Source of the DNA: Streptosporangiaceae bacterium
Lineage (GTDB): Bacteria > Actinomycetota > Actinomycetes > Streptosporangiales > Streptosporangiaceae
Direction of reading: 5' to 3'
Assembly: GCA_030038715.1 (NCBI GenBank)
Contig: JASHSO010000487.1
Span: 1 to 7,087 of the forward strand
DNA: 7,087 nt
In this document: piece after piece, positions 4,320 to 7,087 of the stretch
How the letters are laid out: the number at the start of each line of letters is the position of its first letter
Numbering within the stretch: the first letter of the stretch is position 1
Made by a program: the position numbers and the translations under genes
Notes under the pieces: generated by a model
What the model was told of the DNA's origin: nothing
Databases searched by the model: none
Seen by the model: only the letters and a program-made list of their open reading frames with translations

Positions 4320-6461
4320 ATGGGCGCTGGCGATGGCACGGACCGGGCACCAGGCGAGGGGCCCGCGCGCTGGGGAGCAGCCGCGACGGGCCCCGACGCC
4401 ATCTTGTCCATGCTCGACGCTGAGCAGCGTGATGTCGCGCTCGCCGCCCGCGGACCGGTGTGCGTGCTGGCCGGCGCGGGCACGGGCAAGACGCGAGCGA
4501 TCGCGCACAGGATCGCCTATCTCGCATCGACTGGCATGGCCGACCCGGCACGGGTACTCGCTGTCACGTTCACCACCCGCGCGGCCGGGGAACTGCGCGG
4601 CAGGCTCCGCGAGCTTGGCGAGATCGTGCCGGGAGTTGCGTTGCACAGGGTTCAGGCCCGGACCTTCCATGCCGCTGCGCTTCGGCAGCTCGCCTACTTT
4701 TGGCCTTCGACGGTCGGCGGGCCCGCTCCGCAGGTACTCGAGTCCAAGATCGGACTGGTGTCGGCGGCCGCCCGCCAGGTAGGGGCCGCGGCCGCCACGG
4801 CCGAGTTGCGCGACATCGCTGCCGAGATCGAGTGGGCAAAGGTCACGCAGGTCAGACCCGACGACTACGCGGCGGCGGGGACCAAGGCCGGCCGGACGCC
4901 GCCGGTGGATCTGGGCGCGGTAGCCGGGATCTACGCCGCCTACGAGCAATTGCGGATCGAGCGGCACCTGGTGGACTTCGAGTCGGTGCTGGAACTCACG
5001 GCCGCGATGCTGGCCGAGCACCCGGCGGCCCAGCGATCTGTGCATGAGCGTTACGCCTGCTTCGTGGTCGATGAGTACCAGGACGTGAACCCGCTCCAGA
5101 AGCTGCTTCTCGACATGTGGCTGGGTGGCCGCGATGACGTCTGCGTCGTAGGTGATCCACGTCAGACGATCTACTCATTCACCGGCGCCACGTCGGCCTA
5201 CCTGCTGGGCTTTCCCGCCGAATTTCCTGCGGCCCCGGTCATCAGGCTGGTGCGCAACTACCGGTCCACTCCCCAGGTCGTCGCGCTGGCCAACAAGCTG
5301 GCTGCCCGGGGAGCGGTCGTCCACAGCGCTTCGCAGGGCCGCGACGCCCATCCGGCGCCGCTGGTGGCGGGACGGCCCGCCGGGCCGGCGCCGCTGCTGA
5401 CCGAGTACCCAGATGAAGCTGCTGAGGCGGCCGGGGTGGCGGGACAAGCGCGTTCCCTCATCGAAAGCGGCACGCCTGCTACCCAGATCGCGGTGCTGGT
5501 CCGCACCAATGCGCAAACCCAGGTCCTTGAGGAGGCACTGCTGCGGGTAGCTGTGCCGTTCCAGCTCAGAGGCGCTGAGCGGTTCTTCGACAGGGCCGAG
5601 GTCCGTCAGGCGGTGAGCTTGCTGCGCGCCGCCGCGAAGTCACCGTCGGCGCCCGACGATGCCGCAGCGGCGGCGCAGGTCAGGGCTATCCTGGCCGGCA
5701 TCGGCCTGACCGCTCCGCCGCCCGCAGGACGGGGCGCCGCCCGGGACCGCTGGGAATCCCTCGAGGCACTCGCCCAGCTTGCCGACGGCTTCTTCGCAGC
5801 CAGTCCGCGGGCCACCATGGCCGAGCTGGCTAGCGAACTCGCCGTCAGAGGAGGCATCGGGCACGCTCCGGCGATCGCCGGGGTCACGCTCGCCTCGCTG
5901 CACGCGGCCAAGGGCCTGGAGTGGGACGTGGTCTTCCTGGCCGGACTGACCGACGGGACGCTGCCGATCGTGCACGCGCAGACCGACGAGGCCATCGAGG
6001 AGGAGCGCCGCCTGCTCTACGTCGGCGTGACGCGCGCCCGGCAGCTACTGTTCCTGTCCTGGGCGCTGGCCAGGGCGCAAGGTGGGCGCGGCAGCAGAAG
6101 GCCGTCCAGGTTCCTGGCTGGCCTGCTCGACGGCTGGCCCGGTGCTTCCGGCCCGCGGCAGGCCGCCAGGCGCGGGAGTCGTAGCAGGGATGCGCCCGAC
6201 GCGAGCCAGGTGCCTCCGGACGACCCGGTCTTTGCCAGGCTACGGGCGTGGCGCCGGGCCACGGCCGAGCAGCAGGCCGTCCCGGCATACGTGGTCTTCT
6301 CGGACGCGACCCTGCGGGCCATCGCTGCACGTCGGCCGGCCAGCCCGGCCCAGCTAGCCGCCATCCCTGGTGTGGGCGCTGTCAAGCTTGACCGGTACGG
6401 TGCAGCCGTGCTTGAACTGTGCGCCACAGACGATGACAACGGCGGGGCGGCTTCCCCATGA
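4320..6461 (+). CDS. uvrD2: UvrD2-type superfamily 1 DNA helicase with HRDC domain
   Basis: A 713-residue ATP-dependent 3'-5' helicase acting in DNA repair or replication. Motifs in order: Walker A GAGTGKT (52-58), Ia TFTTRAAGEL (83-92), II VVDEYQDVN (249-257), III VVGDPRQTIYSFTGA (276-290), IV RNYRST (312-317), V LASLHAAKGLEWDVVF (524-539), VI RRLLYVGVTRA (563-573). A C-terminal HRDC domain spans about 655-702 (LAAIPGVGAVKLDRYG). The HRDC tail and GPVCVLAGAGTGKT mark the actinobacterial UvrD2 group. The mycobacterial enzyme has a tetracysteine zinc-type motif between motif VI and HRDC; here that linker (about 582-650) contains no cysteine and is Arg/Gly/Ser-rich. Residues 1-26 are an unconserved extension; homology begins near DAILSMLDAEQR, so ATG 4413 would be too late. 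The stop overlaps the thioesterase start as ATGA. It is divergent from mycoredoxin. Confidence 0.95.
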   Translation: MGAGDGTDRAPGEGPARWGAAATGPDAILSMLDAEQRDVALAARGPVCVLAGAGTGKTRAIAHRIAYLASTGMADPARVLAVTFTTRAAGELRGRLRELGEIVPGVALHRVQARTFHAAALRQLAYFWPSTVGGPAPQVLESKIGLVSAAARQVGAAAATAELRDIAAEIEWAKVTQVRPDDYAAAGTKAGRTPPVDLGAVAGIYAAYEQLRIERHLVDFESVLELTAAMLAEHPAAQRSVHERYACFVVDEYQDVNPLQKLLLDMWLGGRDDVCVVGDPRQTIYSFTGATSAYLLGFPAEFPAAPVIRLVRNYRSTPQVVALANKLAARGAVVHSASQGRDAHPAPLVAGRPAGPAPLLTEYPDEAAEAAGVAGQARSLIESGTPATQIAVLVRTNAQTQVLEEALLRVAVPFQLRGAERFFDRAEVRQAVSLLRAAAKSPSAPDDAAAAAQVRAILAGIGLTAPPPAGRGAARDRWESLEALAQLADGFFAASPRATMAELASELAVRGGIGHAPAIAGVTLASLHAAKGLEWDVVFLAGLTDGTLPIVHAQTDEAIEEERRLLYVGVTRARQLLFLSWALARAQGGRGSRRPSRFLAGLLDGWPGASGPRQAARRGSRSRDAPDASQVPPDDPVFARLRAWRRATAEQQAVPAYVVFSDATLRAIAARRPASPAQLAAIPGVGAVKLDRYGAAVLELCATDDDNGGAASP

Positions 6462-7087
6462 CACCCGCACTCGACGGCGTTGTAGCGTTGCTGGACCTCG
6501 AGCAGATCGAGCTGGATCTTTTCCGCGGCCGCAGTCCTGAAGGCGAACGGCGGCAGCGTGTCTTCGGCGGCCAGGTCGCCGGCCAGGCACTCGTCGCCGC
6601 CGGGCGGACGGTTCCTACCGACCGGCCCGTGCACTCCCTGCACGCATACTTCATCAGGCCCGGCGACCCGACCGTGCCGCTGGTGTATGAGGTGGAGCGA
6701 GTCCGCGACGGGAGGTCGTTCACGACCCGCCGGGTCACCGTCGTGCAGCATGGGAGGGCGATCTTCACCCTGTCGGCGTCGTTTCACAGTGGCGAGCCCG
6801 GTTTCGAGCATTCCGACGTCATGCCCGACGTGCCACCCCCCGAGTCAGTCGAGCCGACCGCGGATCGGATGCGGCGGATTTTCGGTGCGTCGGCCGACGA
6901 CTTCATGCGCGACAGTCCGATCGACATCAGGCACGTTGGCGCGCTGACGGTGGAGGCGGAGCGGGACCCGTCGTTGATCTCATCGCGCAGCGTTGTCTGG
7001 CTCAGGGCCGATGGCGAGCTCCCCGATGATCCGCTGCTGCACGTGTGCCTGATGACTTACGCCTCGGACATGACGCTGCTTGACTCC
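6458..7087 (+). CDS. tesB: Acyl-CoA thioesterase II, TesB type (3' end beyond window)
   Basis: The first 210 residues of a double-hotdog thioesterase that hydrolyses acyl-CoA to free fatty acid and CoA in the cytosol; full-length relatives are about 285-290 residues, so roughly the last quarter is missing. The first hotdog shows RVFGGQVAGQALVAA (34-48), HSLHAYFIRPGDP (59-71) and the DGRSFTTRRVTVVQHG block (84-99). The second begins around 175 with SRSVVWLRADGELPDDPLLH. YASDMTLLDS at the edge carries Asp204, matching the catalytic aspartate of E. coli TesB in both motif and number; the partner Thr and Gln would lie beyond the window. The start ATG overlaps the uvrD2 stop (ATGA), and only a G-rich stretch, GGCGGGGCGG (6441-6450), precedes it, so coupled translation is likely. 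The natural substrate is unknown. Confidence 0.95.
   Translation, partial: MTPALDGVVALLDLEQIELDLFRGRSPEGERRQRVFGGQVAGQALVAAGRTVPTDRPVHSLHAYFIRPGDPTVPLVYEVERVRDGRSFTTRRVTVVQHGRAIFTLSASFHSGEPGFEHSDVMPDVPPPESVEPTADRMRRIFGASADDFMRDSPIDIRHVGALTVEAERDPSLISSRSVVWLRADGELPDDPLLHVCLMTYASDMTLLDS

Noticed and set aside
3853..4551. Mycoredoxin with a 147-residue N-terminal extension
   Set aside because: The open frame continues upstream to 4551, but the added part is Arg/Pro-rich and overlaps uvrD2 and its promoter region. Mycoredoxins are about 80-85 residues and the ribosome binding site at 4118-4123 supports GTG 4110.
4152..5045. 297-codon minus-strand open frame opposite the start of uvrD2
   Set aside because: The DNA encodes helicase motifs on the other strand; the antisense product is Arg/Gly/His-rich and shows no domain.
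6017..6811. Minus-strand open frame across the uvrD2/tesB junction
   Set aside because: It is antisense to the HRDC domain and the TesB N-terminus, both well supported on the plus strand.
1..7087. CRISPR array, tRNA or rRNA, insertion sequence, toxin-antitoxin or phage gene
   Set aside because: I read for spaced repeats, cloverleaf-like segments, terminal inverted repeats with transposase, and small paired genes, and saw none. All substantial coding space is explained by chromosomal genes.

Overview
The window is strongly GC-rich, uses many GTG starts, and has short overlaps between genes. Its gene set is actinobacterial: a mycoredoxin divergent from a UvrD2-type helicase with an HRDC domain, an ANTAR protein, a DUF4232 secreted protein and an actinobacterial-style acyl-CoA dehydrogenase. 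A high-GC actinomycete is the best reading; I cannot settle the order. There are no RNA genes, mobile elements, CRISPR arrays or phage genes, so this looks like chromosomal core and near-core DNA.

Layout. Positions 1-358 (minus) hold the N-terminal part of an exported DUF4232 protein, cut by the window edge. A 144-nt divergent spacer follows. Positions 503-1336 (plus) encode an NRDE/TANGO2-family protein, overlapping by 11 nt an acyl-CoA dehydrogenase at 1326-2489 (plus). That unit ends in a hairpin at 2470-2500 that also serves the convergent GtrA-family membrane protein at 2502-3053 (minus). A 116-nt spacer separates gtrA from an upstream minus-strand pair: an ANTAR-domain protein (3170-3856) translationally coupled through ATGA to a mycoredoxin (3853-4110). 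A regulatory spacer of about 210 nt (4111-4319) then separates this pair from the divergent plus-strand pair uvrD2 (4320-6461) and a TesB-type acyl-CoA thioesterase (6458 to the window end, partial), also coupled through ATGA.

Functional reading. Two themes alternate: acyl-CoA metabolism (NRDE/TANGO2 protein, acyl-CoA dehydrogenase, TesB thioesterase) and redox or genome maintenance (mycoredoxin, UvrD2). The mycoredoxin spacer is the most information-rich non-coding part. It carries a near-match to the SigR/SigH disulfide-stress promoter (GGAAG-N18-GTT) and a perfect 14-bp palindrome just upstream of the mycoredoxin ribosome binding site. This suggests thiol-stress control of the mycoredoxin together with an RNA-binding ANTAR protein. 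I see no clear undescribed multi-gene system. The most interesting leads are the mycoredoxin-ANTAR coupling under a SigR-like promoter, the UvrD2 that lacks the tetracysteine linker known from mycobacteria, and the TANGO2/acyl-CoA dehydrogenase overlap.
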